From Cyclobacterium plantarum (lineage in GTDB: Bacteria; Bacteroidota; Bacteroidia; Cytophagales; Cyclobacteriaceae), in the NCBI RefSeq assembly GCF_011290685.1, contig NZ_JAANYN010000002.1, positions 372,001-436,000 of the forward strand: DNA of 64,000 nucleotides. The letters are read 5' to 3'. Position 1 is the stretch's first letter. The number at the start of each line of letters is the position of its first letter. Positions 1 to 8,519 of this stretch are shown piece after piece. A model generated the notes under the pieces. It was given only the letters and a program-made list of their open reading frames with translations. It was not told where the DNA came from and made no database searches. The position numbers were made by a program, and so were the translations under genes.

Positions 1-474
1 GTTGATCTGAGGAACATGCTTCAGGGCCAACTCAATCTGAGCCCGAAATTCTTGTTCAATATCTTCCAGCTTCCATTGGTTTTCCGTGACAGACTGTCCC
101 GGATAGTTTTTGTTAGGCCCAATCATTGGGAAAAAATAGCCATTGGCATCCGTGATGCTGGGACAATTCGTCAAAGGCGTCCATTTGACGCCATCCCATT
201 CACTGGTAATGGCCAGGTGTAGTCCAACCTCCACTCCCGTATTTTCCCTTAGCAGTTGAGCAGCTTCAGGAAACCAGGGAGCAACCGCCATCAGTTCAAT
301 GGAAGTTTCTATTCCATTGACAAAAGTTTCAATGCTGGCAAGATTGGAGGACCGGGAAGAACCCATGTCATCCCCCCTTACAATCAGCCTTGGACCTGAA
401 AGTTCCTGGGCCGGGGAAAGGAAAGACAATAGGGAAAAAAATAGAATGGGTAAAGTTATTTTGAAATGGCTCAT
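1..474 (-). CDS. YdjC/ChbG-family polysaccharide deacetylase, 3' end cut by window edge
   Basis: The minus strand is open from an ATG at 474 through base 1, giving 158 residues of a gene that continues outside the window. Residues 1 to about 22 form a signal peptide, so the product is exported. The YdjC/ChbG signature follows: RGDDMG at residues 33-38, whose adjacent aspartates serve catalysis and metal binding in the family, and GLHLAIT at 84-90, whose histidine is a metal ligand. Family members remove acetyl groups from N-acetylated sugars or oligosaccharides; the substrate cannot be told here. The family is usually 250-330 residues, so about half is visible. The next gene in the same direction is about 300 bases upstream, so it is probably transcribed on its own. 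Confidence 0.85.
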   Translation of the reverse strand, partial: MSHFKITLPILFFSLLSFLSPAQELSGPRLIVRGDDMGSSRSSNLASIETFVNGIETSIELMAVAPWFPEAAQLLRENTGVEVGLHLAITSEWDGVKWTPLTNCPSITDANGYFFPMIGPNKNYPGQSVTENQWKLEDIEQEFRAQIELALKHVPQIN

Positions 475-771
475 CGCTGGTGTTTTTGGAAGTAGGAAAA
501 ATACCAAATTTTTGCTATCATTCTAATGGATTGTAAAAGAATTTCATGCATCTTCCTCTTTCTGAACCTTATTTTAATATTGGGTTTTCAAAACAAAATA
601 GACAATATGTTTTTTGCAGGTAATTCCTACATGGTTTAGTCTTTTGCTGAAAAAACAAATAAACTTAAAAATCATCAGAAGTAAGACACCAACAACTGAA
701 GTTGTGCTAACCAATCCATGAAAATAGCGGCAGAAAGATTAATTCCTGCCCCATTCAATAAACTGTATCTT
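475..771. other. Intergenic stretch, no gene seen
   Basis: AT-rich spacer between two minus-strand genes. It should hold the promoter of the deacetylase and the end of the lipoprotein transcript. I see no conserved reading frame, clear terminator or repeat in it. Confidence 0.5.
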
Positions 772-1659
772 TCAAAACCGCTTTATCAATTCGGTTCCCA
801 CATTACCCAGCCAAATCCTGCCGCCTTCCTGATCCAGATCTGATCTTTGTGTTATGCTAAGTTCGGGACTTGGAAAAGTAAATGAAAATTTCAGATCTCT
901 ACCTGTGGGAACATTCTCAAAAGGATAGGTAAATTCGAATGTTTTACTTTCCTTTCCTTTGATGACAGACATCCAATCTAAAGACCAGAATTGGCTGGAT
1001 TCTGGTTGCTCATGTTGGATTCTATTTTGCTGGTACTTCATTTGTACCGGGTCAAAAAACTCCAGTCCGTTTGAAAAGTAATGAAACAGACCTTCACCCA
1101 TTTTATGAGGATCTAAAAAGTAATAGTCCTGGTTGTCAAGATTCCTTAGTTTTATTTTAAGTTTTAGCTGATTTCCCTCCCGAATTATGGATTCGGTATC
1201 TATCGAAAGGCCAGCCCTGTACTTATTTTGCTTCTTTAAAGCTGAAATAATTCTGGGGTCGCTTCTGGGGTCTTGAATACTGCTGCCGGCCCCATCCGGG
1301 AAATCGCCAAAGCTGATCCGAAATGCAAAATCACCAAAAACATCGATCAAGCTTTTAATATGAGGCCCAACAGACATCGTCGCCAAATATGGTTCATGGA
1401 TTTTTAGGGGATAAACCTCCGATCCATTTACCACCATGTTGGCACCCTGTAGTTGGCCAAAATCTCCCTCTAATCTATTGTTTTCCTTTAGGTAAACGAC
1501 ATGGGTGGAAAAATCATAATAATCAATATCGGAAAGCTCAAGTACCACATTGCCCTGATTTACCATTTTCAAATCATCAGGGTTGCCCTCTTCTCCATCG
1601 ATGGTACAAGCCGACACTAGGGCCAAAAGTAGGATGATTGTCCAGGTCCTGTTTTTCAT
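772..1659 (-). CDS. Lipoprotein of unknown function, possible BlaI-regulon member
   Basis: The 295-residue product begins with a lipoprotein signal peptide ending at Cys18 (lipobox VSAC), so it should be anchored in the outer or inner membrane facing the periplasm. The rest is soluble, with many aromatic and charged residues and a predicted beta-rich character. I recognise no catalytic motif and no family. It lies downstream of the M56/BlaI pair on the same strand, separated by 166 bases. That gap contains a 29-base palindrome whose core matches the palindrome ahead of blaI. I infer that the repressor may also control this gene, possibly as an output or sensor partner of the M56 protein. The function is unknown. 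Confidence 0.75.
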   Translation of the reverse strand: MKNRTWTIILLLALVSACTIDGEEGNPDDLKMVNQGNVVLELSDIDYYDFSTHVVYLKENNRLEGDFGQLQGANMVVNGSEVYPLKIHEPYLATMSVGPHIKSLIDVFGDFAFRISFGDFPDGAGSSIQDPRSDPRIISALKKQNKYRAGLSIDTESIIREGNQLKLKIKLRNLDNQDYYFLDPHKMGEGLFHYFSNGLEFFDPVQMKYQQNRIQHEQPESSQFWSLDWMSVIKGKESKTFEFTYPFENVPTGRDLKFSFTFPSPELSITQRSDLDQEGGRIWLGNVGTELIKRF

Positions 1660-1786
1660 TGTTTTGGAATTTTAAGTAAAATTAGTATTTCCTTTTGATA
1701 CTAAGACGTAATTCCCTTTAAAAATGCTACAAGCATAAGATAAAACATTGAAAACGCTGCCATATGAGTCCTGGGTTAAATTCAAT

Positions 1787-1815
1787 AGCCATCTACGATT
1801 CAATCGTAGATGGCT
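1787..1815. promoter_or_regulatory. Perfect 29-bp palindrome, probable BlaI-type operator
   Basis: Two 14-base arms around a single central C form a perfect inverted repeat. Its core TACGATTCAATCGTA recurs exactly at 3467-3481 in front of blaI. It lies 128 bases upstream of the lipoprotein start and just past the M56 stop. An operator is favoured because of the shared core. A hairpin at the end of the M56 transcript is an alternative, but on that strand no T-run follows the repeat. Confidence 0.65.
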
Positions 1816-1825
1816 GTAAATTTTT

Positions 1826-3052
1826 TTATCTTTTTACATAAGTAAGCCGTATGGTTCCGGAAATTGTTCCCTCAGGGGTTTCCATGGAAACTTGATGACT
1901 GGTGATCATTTTAGCGTTGGATATTTCCTCGATTTGGTAGGCCACAACATGGCCATCCTGGCTGGTTAGTTTAAGATTTTTTGACTCAAGCTTCCATTTC
2001 CCTTTGCCATTCATTGTGCCTGTAGGATCTAATATTTGATAGGTATTATTCTGGTTTAGGATAAGTTTACCATCCACATGCAGGTTTTTACCCCCTTCAA
2101 TCAGTTCCTTTAAATCCGGTCCTTCATTTAATGTAAACTCAAAATCAGAGCCTAGCCAGGTTCCGGTTACATTATCCTCTTGCCCTGTCATTTTCAGAGA
2201 AAATAAACCTAGCACCAATACCAAAAGAGGAATACCAATAAAGTATTTCCACTTGTTCTCATTTGTTGATCTGCGTTTGTTCATCATAACGATTCGATTT
2301 TTGATTTGAAATTGATTAAAACTGTTGATTAGATGGCTGTTGCTACTTTGACTCAAATTATTCACCAAAAGCTGACAATAATCTTTGAATGCAATTTGTT
2401 GGATTACTTTTCTGTCTGCCTGAAATTCATGAACTTCTCTAACGTTCCTCTCAATTAGATATACAAATGGATTGATCCAAAATATGGATTTGATTAAATG
2501 TAAAGCCAGGAGATCCCAGGAATGCTTCAATCGAACATGAGCTGATTCATGAAGGAAAATCTGATAGTGCAAATTATTGTCTGGTTCAAATGATGGCATC
2601 AAAATTTTATTAAAAAAAGAGGCAGGTTTGAAGTCCGGATGCATATAAATTCCAATTTCCTGAAGTTTTTTTTCTTTCGCATTTCTGATTTTTTGAAATA
2701 ACGAAATGGTTCCAATTCCAAAAACCGAAATTCTTAATGCGGCTACGCCAAAATAAGCATAAAGGATTACCTGCATCAACAAAGGATTCCAGGCCGATGA
2801 AAAGGTAGTCGAGTCGCGGATTGCTACCTCCAATTGATTAAAAGAATAAATTATATCCCGACCCGGAAGGGTGTTGTTTGGAAAAAGTGGGACTTCAATA
2901 AGAGGCATCAATATTGAAATTAGCATCCCCGCCAAAAGAAAAAACCTGTTCCATCCAAAAAATGTGAGCCCTCTAAAAATTAAAATATAGACCAACCAAA
3001 CCAAGGCAGTGCCAATACTTGCTTCAAAAAGGTAATTCCAAAAAGGGTTCAT
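1826..3052 (-). CDS. BlaR1/MecR1-like M56 membrane metallopeptidase with lipocalin-like C-terminal domain
   Basis: The 408-residue protein has membrane segments near residues 8-27, 35-52, 95-115 and 270-287. The M56 zinc motif HESAH is at 168-172, and the EFQAD motif at 209-213 supplies the third ligand. In the BlaR1 family a signal outside the cell activates this peptidase, which then inactivates the BlaI-type repressor. The start overlaps the stop of the BlaI gene by 4 bases, so the two are translationally coupled. The last 120 residues follow the final membrane span and are predicted extracytoplasmic. They resemble a small beta-barrel of the lipocalin-like type rather than the penicillin-binding domain of BlaR1, so beta-lactams are unlikely to be the signal. 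The ligand is unknown. Confidence 0.85.
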   Translation of the reverse strand: MNPFWNYLFEASIGTALVWLVYILIFRGLTFFGWNRFFLLAGMLISILMPLIEVPLFPNNTLPGRDIIYSFNQLEVAIRDSTTFSSAWNPLLMQVILYAYFGVAALRISVFGIGTISLFQKIRNAKEKKLQEIGIYMHPDFKPASFFNKILMPSFEPDNNLHYQIFLHESAHVRLKHSWDLLALHLIKSIFWINPFVYLIERNVREVHEFQADRKVIQQIAFKDYCQLLVNNLSQSSNSHLINSFNQFQIKNRIVMMNKRRSTNENKWKYFIGIPLLVLVLGLFSLKMTGQEDNVTGTWLGSDFEFTLNEGPDLKELIEGGKNLHVDGKLILNQNNTYQILDPTGTMNGKGKWKLESKNLKLTSQDGHVVAYQIEEISNAKMITSHQVSMETPEGTISGTIRLTYVKR

Positions 3053-3435
3053 GATTTGCCTCCTTTCTCAATAAGTTGGTTTAACTCCTCCAATTCTTTT
3101 TTGGTAAGTTTCTTTTCTTTCACTAAAAAGGAAAGCACATTATCAACCGATCCGTCAAAGAAATCCCTAATAATCCCATTAAACTTTTTCTTTTTATAGG
3201 CTGATTGCTCTACCAGCACAAAGTATTCATGCGTCTTACCATAAGTCTTATGTCCCAAAAAACCCTTTTTTTCCAGTGATTTGATGGTGGAGGCCAATGT
3301 GGTATAGGGTGGCTTTGGTTCAGGTAAACGATCCAGAATGTCCCGGACCACCCCCCTTTCAACTTTCCAAAAAACGCGCATTGCCTGCTCTTCCTGTGGT
3401 ATTAGTTCTTCCATAAGATAAAGGTAGAAAACCAA
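3049..3435 (-). CDS. BlaI/MecI/CopY-family transcriptional repressor
   Basis: A 128-residue winged-helix repressor. The N-terminal half carries the recognition helix (PPYTTLASTIKSLEKKGFL near residues 43-61) typical of BlaI proteins. The C-terminal helices should form the dimer interface and hold the site cut when the partner M56 peptidase is activated. It heads the two-gene unit and overlaps the peptidase gene by 4 bases. A palindrome with TACGA/TCGTA half-sites lies about 40 bases upstream of the start, which suggests autorepression. The same core occurs upstream of the lipoprotein gene at 772-1659. The length fits the family well. Confidence 0.9.
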   Translation of the reverse strand: MVFYLYLMEELIPQEEQAMRVFWKVERGVVRDILDRLPEPKPPYTTLASTIKSLEKKGFLGHKTYGKTHEYFVLVEQSAYKKKKFNGIIRDFFDGSVDNVLSFLVKEKKLTKKELEELNQLIEKGGKS

Positions 3436-3448
3436 AATGAAAAAACCT

Positions 3449-3484
3449 ACGATAAAATCATTTTATTACGATTCAATCGTAGAT
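3449..3484. promoter_or_regulatory. BlaI-type operator ahead of the blaI-like gene
   Basis: The palindrome TACGATTCAATCGTA at 3467-3481 is adjacent to a second, less perfect pair of half-sites (TACGATAAAAT and ATTTTATTACG, 3449-3470) that shares one arm with it. The block ends 14 bases before the blaI-like start codon. The 15-base core is identical to that at 1794-1808. Confidence 0.7.
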
Positions 3485-3603
3485 AAATTTCTCTGGCGTA
3501 TCTTTCACAGGTAAGTTGAGTAGGAAGTCCAATAGTTACTCTGAATTTACGGTGATATTTTTCATCAATTCCTTAATTGAAGACCTAAAAGGTTTGGATT
3601 GGT

Positions 3604-3632
3604 ACCTTTGAGGTTTCTCAAACCTCGAAGGT
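3604..3632. repeat. Imperfect hairpin in the 3485-3724 spacer
   Basis: Arms ACCTTTGAGGTTT and AAACCTCGAAGGT pair at 12 of 13 positions around a CTC loop. A further GACCT/AGGTC pairing lies outside it (from 3584). Nothing else is visible in the surrounding 240 bases. Similar AAACCT/AGGTTT hairpins occur again at 3725-3761. Confidence 0.5.
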
Positions 3633-3724
3633 CTTCTCCGTGAATGCTTACGAGAATTCTAATAAGAAATTCCTGCAAAAATTAAATATTAAAAAGATTT
3701 TTCCTAAATCCTTAAGTGATGCCT

Positions 3725-3761
3725 TAAAAAACCTTAGGGGTCCCAAAGACCCCAAAGGTTT
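3725..3761 (-). terminator. Rho-independent terminator of the YdeI-like gene
   Basis: On the minus strand the arms AAACCTTTGGGGTC and GGACCCCTAAGGTTT enclose a short loop and run into six T residues. The upstream arm overlaps the stop codon of the YdeI-like gene. Confidence 0.75.
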
Positions 3762-4335
3762 ACTGCCGGGATTTGATATTCCTGCTGCAAAGTTCTATGA
3801 TTTCATTAATTCTTTTGGCTCTGGTTGATTCCCGTTTGGCCTGGTGCAGCCAATGCAGGTAATTTTTCCGGTACGATGGTGCAAAATTCTTGAAATTTTC
3901 AAAGGCATTCGGATGAATTGTGAAAGCCGCTTCCAAATCCTCGGGAATAATTCCGTTTTCCACATCGTCCAAACGATTCCAACTGCCATTTTCCTTTGCT
4001 TTTTCAATGGATCTCAAACCACTTTCCTGCATCAATCCCTCTGCAATAAGTTTTTTAATGTAGGCTTTGTTGATGGCACTCCAACCGCTTTTGGGTTTGC
4101 GCCGGGTAAAATATTGTCTGCGTTTGCCATTTCCAAGACTATAGGCTGTTGAATCAATCCATCCAAAGCACAAGGCCACCTTCACTGCCTCTTCCCAGCG
4201 CATGGATGGCATTCCATGGCCAACCGAATAAAAAATCAAATAAACACCAGCTACCTTGTCATTATTTTTCTCCAGCCATGCCCTCCATTCCGCGGAATCC
4301 TGAAAATAAATTTCCGTTATTTCATGTTTTTTCAT
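3760..4335 (-). CDS. YdeI/OmpD-associated family protein
   Basis: The 191-residue cytoplasmic protein has the hallmarks of the YdeI/OmdA family. These are the early SAEWRAWLEKN segment, the conserved ALCFGWIDS motif near residues 54-62, the basic RRQYFTRRKPKSGWSAIN stretch, and the C-terminal region with LHWLHQAKRESTRAKRI near residues 158-174. Members have been linked to protection against antimicrobial peptides and bacteriocins, but the biochemical activity is not known. No signal peptide or membrane segment is present. It is a single-gene unit with its own terminator overlapping its stop codon. Confidence 0.85.
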   Translation of the reverse strand: MKKHEITEIYFQDSAEWRAWLEKNNDKVAGVYLIFYSVGHGMPSMRWEEAVKVALCFGWIDSTAYSLGNGKRRQYFTRRKPKSGWSAINKAYIKKLIAEGLMQESGLRSIEKAKENGSWNRLDDVENGIIPEDLEAAFTIHPNAFENFKNFAPSYRKNYLHWLHQAKRESTRAKRINEIIELCSRNIKSRQ

Positions 4336-4403
4336 TGAATATATCCTAACTTCTATACAGAAAATCTAAATTTATTAAAATTATAATAATTTTAGGTAAT
4401 TTA

Positions 4404-4778
4404 GTGTTCACCAGCCCTAATCCCATGTTCACATTCATTCACCCTAAATTACCCATGCGGGACAAAGCAATCACATTGGCCTACTATTCGCGGCTGGGAT
4501 TTGACGTATTCGGAGAAAAAGATTATGAGGGTTACCTGATGCTGCAAAAAGACCAAATTCAAATTCATTTTTTTGAATTTCCGGATTTGGATCCCAAAGA
4601 AAATTATGGGCAGGTTTACATCAGGACAGATAATATTGAGCAGCTTTATCAGGCATTCCTTGATAAAAACATACCCATTCATCCAAATGGGCATTTGGCA
4701 GCCAAGGGCTGGGGGCAAAAGGAATTCTCCCTGCTCGATCCAGATAACAATTTGCTGACCTTCGGGCAGAATGTGTAA
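4404..4778 (+). CDS. VOC (glyoxalase/bleomycin-resistance) family protein
   Basis: The 124-residue protein is the size of a single vicinal-oxygen-chelate domain made of two beta-alpha-beta-beta-beta modules. The first module includes ITLAYYSRLGFDVFGE. The second includes VYIRTDNIEQLYQAFLDKN and the characteristic ending KEFSLLDPDNNLLTFGQ, where the terminal glutamate or histidine normally binds metal. Similarity to bleomycin-binding dioxygenase-fold proteins is clear, but the substrate is not predictable. An ATG at 4425 is equally possible as a start and would remove seven residues that do not look conserved. Confidence 0.8.
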   Translation: MFTSPNPMFTFIHPKLPMRDKAITLAYYSRLGFDVFGEKDYEGYLMLQKDQIQIHFFEFPDLDPKENYGQVYIRTDNIEQLYQAFLDKNIPIHPNGHLAAKGWGQKEFSLLDPDNNLLTFGQNV

Positions 4779-4997
4779 TAGTTCCGGGAACTCATGGTGC
4801 TGCCTTTCCTGATTCCTCAAAGTTAAGCTCAATAAAAGCGTCCTATCTGAGGATCAATACCGGAGATTGCCACCGACATGTCCTTATTTACCCTTCATAT
4901 TGACGCTTTTACACCCTCTGCTTTAATAATCAAATGGCTAAATTTGGAAAGGATAGGTTGTGGGGAAAAACTTAAAAACTATATAAAATATCGCAGC

Positions 4998-5459
4998 ATG
5001 GAAAAAAAGCAATATATAATCGAAATCAACGCCCCAGTGGAAAATGTATTTGATACCATGCTGGGACTGAGCGATAAAAGCACCTATGAACAATGGACCG
5101 CACTTTTTAACCCCACTTCCACTTATGAAGGTAGCTGGGAAAAAGGGCAGAAAATCTACTTTATTGGGACAGATGACAAAGGTAACCGGGGTGGTATGGT
5201 GGCCCGAATAGCCGAAAATATTCCGAACGAGTTTATTTCCATCCAGCATTACGGAATTTTGGATGGGGACAAGGAAATCACAGCGGGCCCACAGGTGGAA
5301 CAGTGGGCAGGAGGACATGAGAATTACCGTTTTGAAAAAATCGGAAAAAAAACCAGGGTGATTGTAGAAGTAGATATTACGGACGAACATTTGGCCTACT
5401 TTGACAGCACCTACCCTAAGGCTTTGGAAAAATTGAAGCAGATAGCAGAAACCGATTAA
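4998..5459 (+). CDS. SRPBCC (START/AHSA1-like) domain protein
   Basis: From the ATG at 4998 the product has 153 residues and begins with EKKQYIIEINAPVENVF, a typical first strand and helix of the SRPBCC fold. The open frame extends upstream to 4878, but those 40 residues have no counterpart in the family, so the internal start is preferred. The core motif with YEQWTALFNPTSTYEGSW matches AHSA1-type members found next to VOC proteins in many bacteria. Such proteins bind small hydrophobic ligands; no catalytic residue can be named. It follows the VOC gene in the same direction. Confidence 0.8.
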   Translation: MEKKQYIIEINAPVENVFDTMLGLSDKSTYEQWTALFNPTSTYEGSWEKGQKIYFIGTDDKGNRGGMVARIAENIPNEFISIQHYGILDGDKEITAGPQVEQWAGGHENYRFEKIGKKTRVIVEVDITDEHLAYFDSTYPKALEKLKQIAETD

Positions 5460-5492
5460 ACCCTTAAATGTTAAAGAAATTCCGTCTGTTTA

Positions 5493-5836
5493 TCATTTTA
5501 TTTCACAGATCTCAACCATCGATTCTCCTTTTTCCAAACACTCGAACGCTTGGGATAGCGTCTTTGATAAAATTTCTCTCATTTTAGAATTGGTGGTATT
5601 ACCACATGTTATCCAGATTAATTTGGGGGAGGACCATTTTTTTCCAGCATTTGAACAAAATCATCGTCTTTACTCATTACCACTACATCAGGACTTCTTG
5701 CTGCGTTAAAAATTTTTTGATCATCAGCATCACGAAGGCCGAGGGATCGCACCGATTTGGCACGTATGTGTAAATATGTCCGGTTGATCCAGGCGGCAAT
5801 GGAAGGCGAAAGTTGTGCATCAACCCAAATTGTCAT
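5493..5836 (-). pseudogene. DUF5615 PIN-like toxin, frameshifted near its C-terminus
   Basis: The intact part (5618-5836) encodes 72 residues starting TIWVDAQLSPSIAAWI and including MSKDDDFVQ, the acidic motif of DUF5615 PIN-like nuclease toxins. The frame then stops after GPPPN. In the neighbouring frame the family's usual continuation follows at once: LIWITCGNTTN and a helix ending EICEIK, stop at 5493. One base appears to be missing in a CCCCCAAA run. Restoring it gives 114 residues, the normal family length. The start overlaps the DUF433 gene by 4 bases. Either the toxin is inactivated or the missing base is a sequencing error in a homopolymer. Confidence 0.8.
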
Positions 5837-6057
5837 GCGGCGAAAACAGGGTGGTCAATTTTGCCACGTGCATATTTGATCGAGGCCTCAATATCTTCAT
5901 TTACCAAATCAGGCAACTCCGTTAAAATTTGCTCCTGATTAAGACCTGCGGCAAGCAGATCCAATACGTCAATTACCCTTATTCTCATATTCCTGATACA
6001 TGGCCGCCCCCCACATTGATTGGGGTTGATGGTAATGCGTTGTTTCCAATCTTCCAT
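5833..6057 (-). CDS. DUF433 antitoxin
   Basis: The 74-residue protein carries the DUF433 signature: RITINPNQCGGRPCIRNMRI at residues 7-26 and DVLDLLAAGLNQEQIL downstream, which form a small helix-turn-helix. DUF433 proteins are the antitoxin partners of DUF5615 PIN-like toxins. The toxin gene follows directly with a 4-base overlap. The antitoxin frame is intact while the toxin is frameshifted. Confidence 0.88.
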   Translation of the reverse strand: MEDWKQRITINPNQCGGRPCIRNMRIRVIDVLDLLAAGLNQEQILTELPDLVNEDIEASIKYARGKIDHPVFAA

Positions 6058-6328
6058 TATAAGGTCCTTTTGTCATTATTCATTGTAAATTTAATGAAAT
6101 CATATTGAAATTTGGGAAGCATTTGCCATAAGAATTAACATTTGCTTCCGCTCAATGGTATTCGTTTTGATGACCCCGTCATTTAGCGTGATTTCAATTT
6201 AGAAAGTAAATACCCAGGATTGTATTCCACCTTTACTCCCCTTAACATCTTTTCACATTATATAATTTTTCTACAGGCAACGTCTGCTTAAATTTTCCGG
6301 TTCCAACTTTTGAAAACCACACAAACAT

Positions 6329-6874
6329 TTGGAAGAGCAGAAAATCATATCGGGATGTGTCCGAAAAGAACACAGCGCACAAAGAGACCTTTTTGACAGG
6401 TATTACCGCCGCAATTTTCATGTGGCCATGCGCTATCTGGGCAACCACCATGACACTGAAGATGTGCTTTCTGTCTCCTTTACCCGGATTTTCAAAAACA
6501 TCGGCCAATTTGAATACCGAGGGGAAGGAAGTCTTCAAAAATGGGTCACCACCGTGGTGATCAATGAGTCCATCCGGTTCCTCAAAAGCAAGAAGGCCTT
6601 GTTGTTCCAGGAAGAGGAAGAAATCCTGAGCCTAAATGTACCTATAATAGATAGCGGGGACTTGTTGGATTTGGAGAAGGTACAACAGGTATTAGAGGAA
6701 ATGCCCAGAGGCTACCGGACCGTTTTCAACCTGTTTGCCATCGAGGGATATACCCATAAAGAAATTGCCGGGATGTTGCAGATCCATGAAAATACCTCCA
6801 AATCCCAACTTAGCAAAGCCAGGAATTTTATGGTCACAAAACTTAAAAAAAAGAACAGCGATGCGGTACGATAG
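6329..6874 (+). CDS. ECF-type RNA polymerase sigma factor
   Basis: The 181-residue protein has sigma-70 region 2 near residues 18-85 (LFDRYYRRNFHVAMRYLGN, then the HDTEDVL motif) and region 4 near 120-170 (LEEMPRGYRTVFNLFAIEGY, then HKEIAGMLQIHENTSKSQL). The spacing fits an extracytoplasmic-function sigma factor. A stop lies 18 bases upstream in frame and no ATG is available, so a TTG at 6329 is the likely start. The downstream membrane-protein gene overlaps its 3' end by 14 bases, and a beta-barrel gene follows. This implies a sigma factor controlled through, or serving, the cell envelope. Confidence 0.9.
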   Translation: MEEQKIISGCVRKEHSAQRDLFDRYYRRNFHVAMRYLGNHHDTEDVLSVSFTRIFKNIGQFEYRGEGSLQKWVTTVVINESIRFLKSKKALLFQEEEEILSLNVPIIDSGDLLDLEKVQQVLEEMPRGYRTVFNLFAIEGYTHKEIAGMLQIHENTSKSQLSKARNFMVTKLKKKNSDAVR

Positions 6875-7523
6875 CATAGATGAAATCCTCAAAAAGGGCT
6901 TAATTGAGTCTGAAAGAATAAATGACCGATTGGCTTCCAAAGGCAAATCCAGGGTTTGGGAGGGCATAGAAAAGCCCAAAAAATCAAGGGCCATCCAATG
7001 GGGCTTGATCTCGGCATTGGCGGCATCTGTCAGCTTGTTCTTGGTGGTAGTTTTACTAATGCTGAAACTGGCGACCACACAAGAAGAACTGGATATTCTG
7101 CAGGCCCAAATCGTCAAAGAAATGTCCCCTCCTGCGCTGGCTAATGAAGGATTATTTTACGATGATTCACCAACCGATGGGGTGGAAAGTGATAGCTTGA
7201 CTGCACCCATTCCAGCAGCCAGGAAAGCACCACACGATACACCGGTTCAAGGTCTTGACCTCCCAAAACCAGAAATCGAAAAAGTCAACATCAGCTTGGC
7301 TATTCCTTTACCAGTAATTGTATCACCATTGAAGGATTTCCAACCGAAAATAGCCCTCCCATACCTGGACCTCCGGGAATTGATTGCAGAGACGAAAGCA
7401 ATCGATAAACAAATGCTATCCGAAAAAAAGGGAAAGCAACCATCCAAACTGAAGATCAGAATGGGTGGCGGTTATCCTTCCCATAGCCAGCATCAATCCC
7501 CGATCCTCCACCTTAAATTGTAA
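6861..7523 (+). CDS. Single-span membrane protein, candidate anti-sigma factor
   Basis: The ATG at 6861 gives 220 residues; the open frame reaches further upstream but only through the sigma gene. An N-terminal cytoplasmic segment of about 45 residues (RYDSIDEILKKGLIESERIN) is followed by one membrane span near residues 50-70 and a proline-rich periplasmic domain. The 14-base overlap with the sigma gene and this topology fit an anti-sigma regulator, although I see no classical zinc-binding HxxxCxxC motif. The outer-membrane barrel gene starts 22 bases downstream. The role is inferred from context. Confidence 0.7.
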   Translation: MRYDSIDEILKKGLIESERINDRLASKGKSRVWEGIEKPKKSRAIQWGLISALAASVSLFLVVVLLMLKLATTQEELDILQAQIVKEMSPPALANEGLFYDDSPTDGVESDSLTAPIPAARKAPHDTPVQGLDLPKPEIEKVNISLAIPLPVIVSPLKDFQPKIALPYLDLRELIAETKAIDKQMLSEKKGKQPSKLKIRMGGGYPSHSQHQSPILHLKL

Positions 7524-7544
7524 TAAACTAAACCAATTATACTT

Positions 7545-8519
7545 ATGAAATCTCAATCACTAATCATTTTTGCCTTCGTTGGCCTTCTTTCGTTCAATGA
7601 TGCCATTTCACAAACTTCGGACAATTACACAGATACCATTTTATACCAGAATAACGACACCCTGGATATGATGATTTTAACAAAGGATTACCACCATTTG
7701 GTGGAAGGGGACCAACTGCAATCCATCCTTCAAGATCTACAATCCAGGTTAAAAGAAATCCAAGGGATGGTCCCTTCCACAGCTTACACCATCAAATACC
7801 AGTATCAAAAACAATTGGACATCCTTGAAAATGACAAAATCAAAAGCTTCCGCTTATCTGCCGAAAAAGGCATGTCAGAAAATTTCCCCAACCGGGTGCA
7901 CCTCCATGATGCGCTGGATAAATATCAGGTAATCATCGGATTCAACGATATCGAGGAATTGGAAAGGGTGGATTTAACCAGGATACTGACTGACATCACG
8001 GAGAAACTACCGGAAAAGCACCGGTTTTTAAGGTATTTGGCATTTCAACCGGAATACCCAACTGGCAATATCGTCTTAAAGGAAGACAGGCACACTGGAC
8101 ATTTTGATATGCTGAGCTTACAGGCTGGCGTAGGTGCCAATGTATATAGGGGAAAATTTCTTACAGATTTTACGGGGGAAATCGGCTTGCAACTGAACCA
8201 CAAAGGCATCCTTAAAAACCAATTTTATATCTCCAACAACCTGATGTTCGCGTTCGACGAAGCAAACAGGGCTGTGATCAACAATTTCACCAACTTAGGG
8301 TATAGACGAAACTTTTCCAACCAAAAAGACAAACCCAATTGGTTGGGGATTGAGATAGGAACCCTGACCAAAAGAAGCGGTGATATTTTTGCTCCCAACA
8401 CCCATAGACTGGGTGTAAACTGGCAGGTTGGCAAACATATCACCGTATCGCCACAGCTTTATTTCAATGGATTTTTCAAACAGGTAAGCCCTGGATTTAG
8501 GATCGGGATTGGATTGTAG
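7545..8519 (+). CDS. Secreted protein with outer-membrane barrel-like C-terminus
   Basis: A signal peptide covers residues 1 to about 22 (cleavage near ISQ). The middle part is helical and polar. The last 140 residues alternate hydrophobic and polar positions in short strands, with repeated glycines and aromatic girdle residues, and end in FRIGIGL, as expected for a small outer-membrane barrel. It is the third gene of the sigma-factor unit and is the likely effector or target of that regulon. I cannot assign a named family. Confidence 0.7.
   Translation: MKSQSLIIFAFVGLLSFNDAISQTSDNYTDTILYQNNDTLDMMILTKDYHHLVEGDQLQSILQDLQSRLKEIQGMVPSTAYTIKYQYQKQLDILENDKIKSFRLSAEKGMSENFPNRVHLHDALDKYQVIIGFNDIEELERVDLTRILTDITEKLPEKHRFLRYLAFQPEYPTGNIVLKEDRHTGHFDMLSLQAGVGANVYRGKFLTDFTGEIGLQLNHKGILKNQFYISNNLMFAFDEANRAVINNFTNLGYRRNFSNQKDKPNWLGIEIGTLTKRSGDIFAPNTHRLGVNWQVGKHITVSPQLYFNGFFKQVSPGFRIGIGL

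Noticed and set aside
1787-1815. Terminator of the M56 gene
   Set aside because: The loop is one base and no T-run follows on the M56 strand, while the core is shared with the blaI operator.
3640-3828. Plus-strand open frame of 62 codons
   Set aside because: It runs through the hairpins and the terminator of the YdeI-like gene and has no recognisable content.
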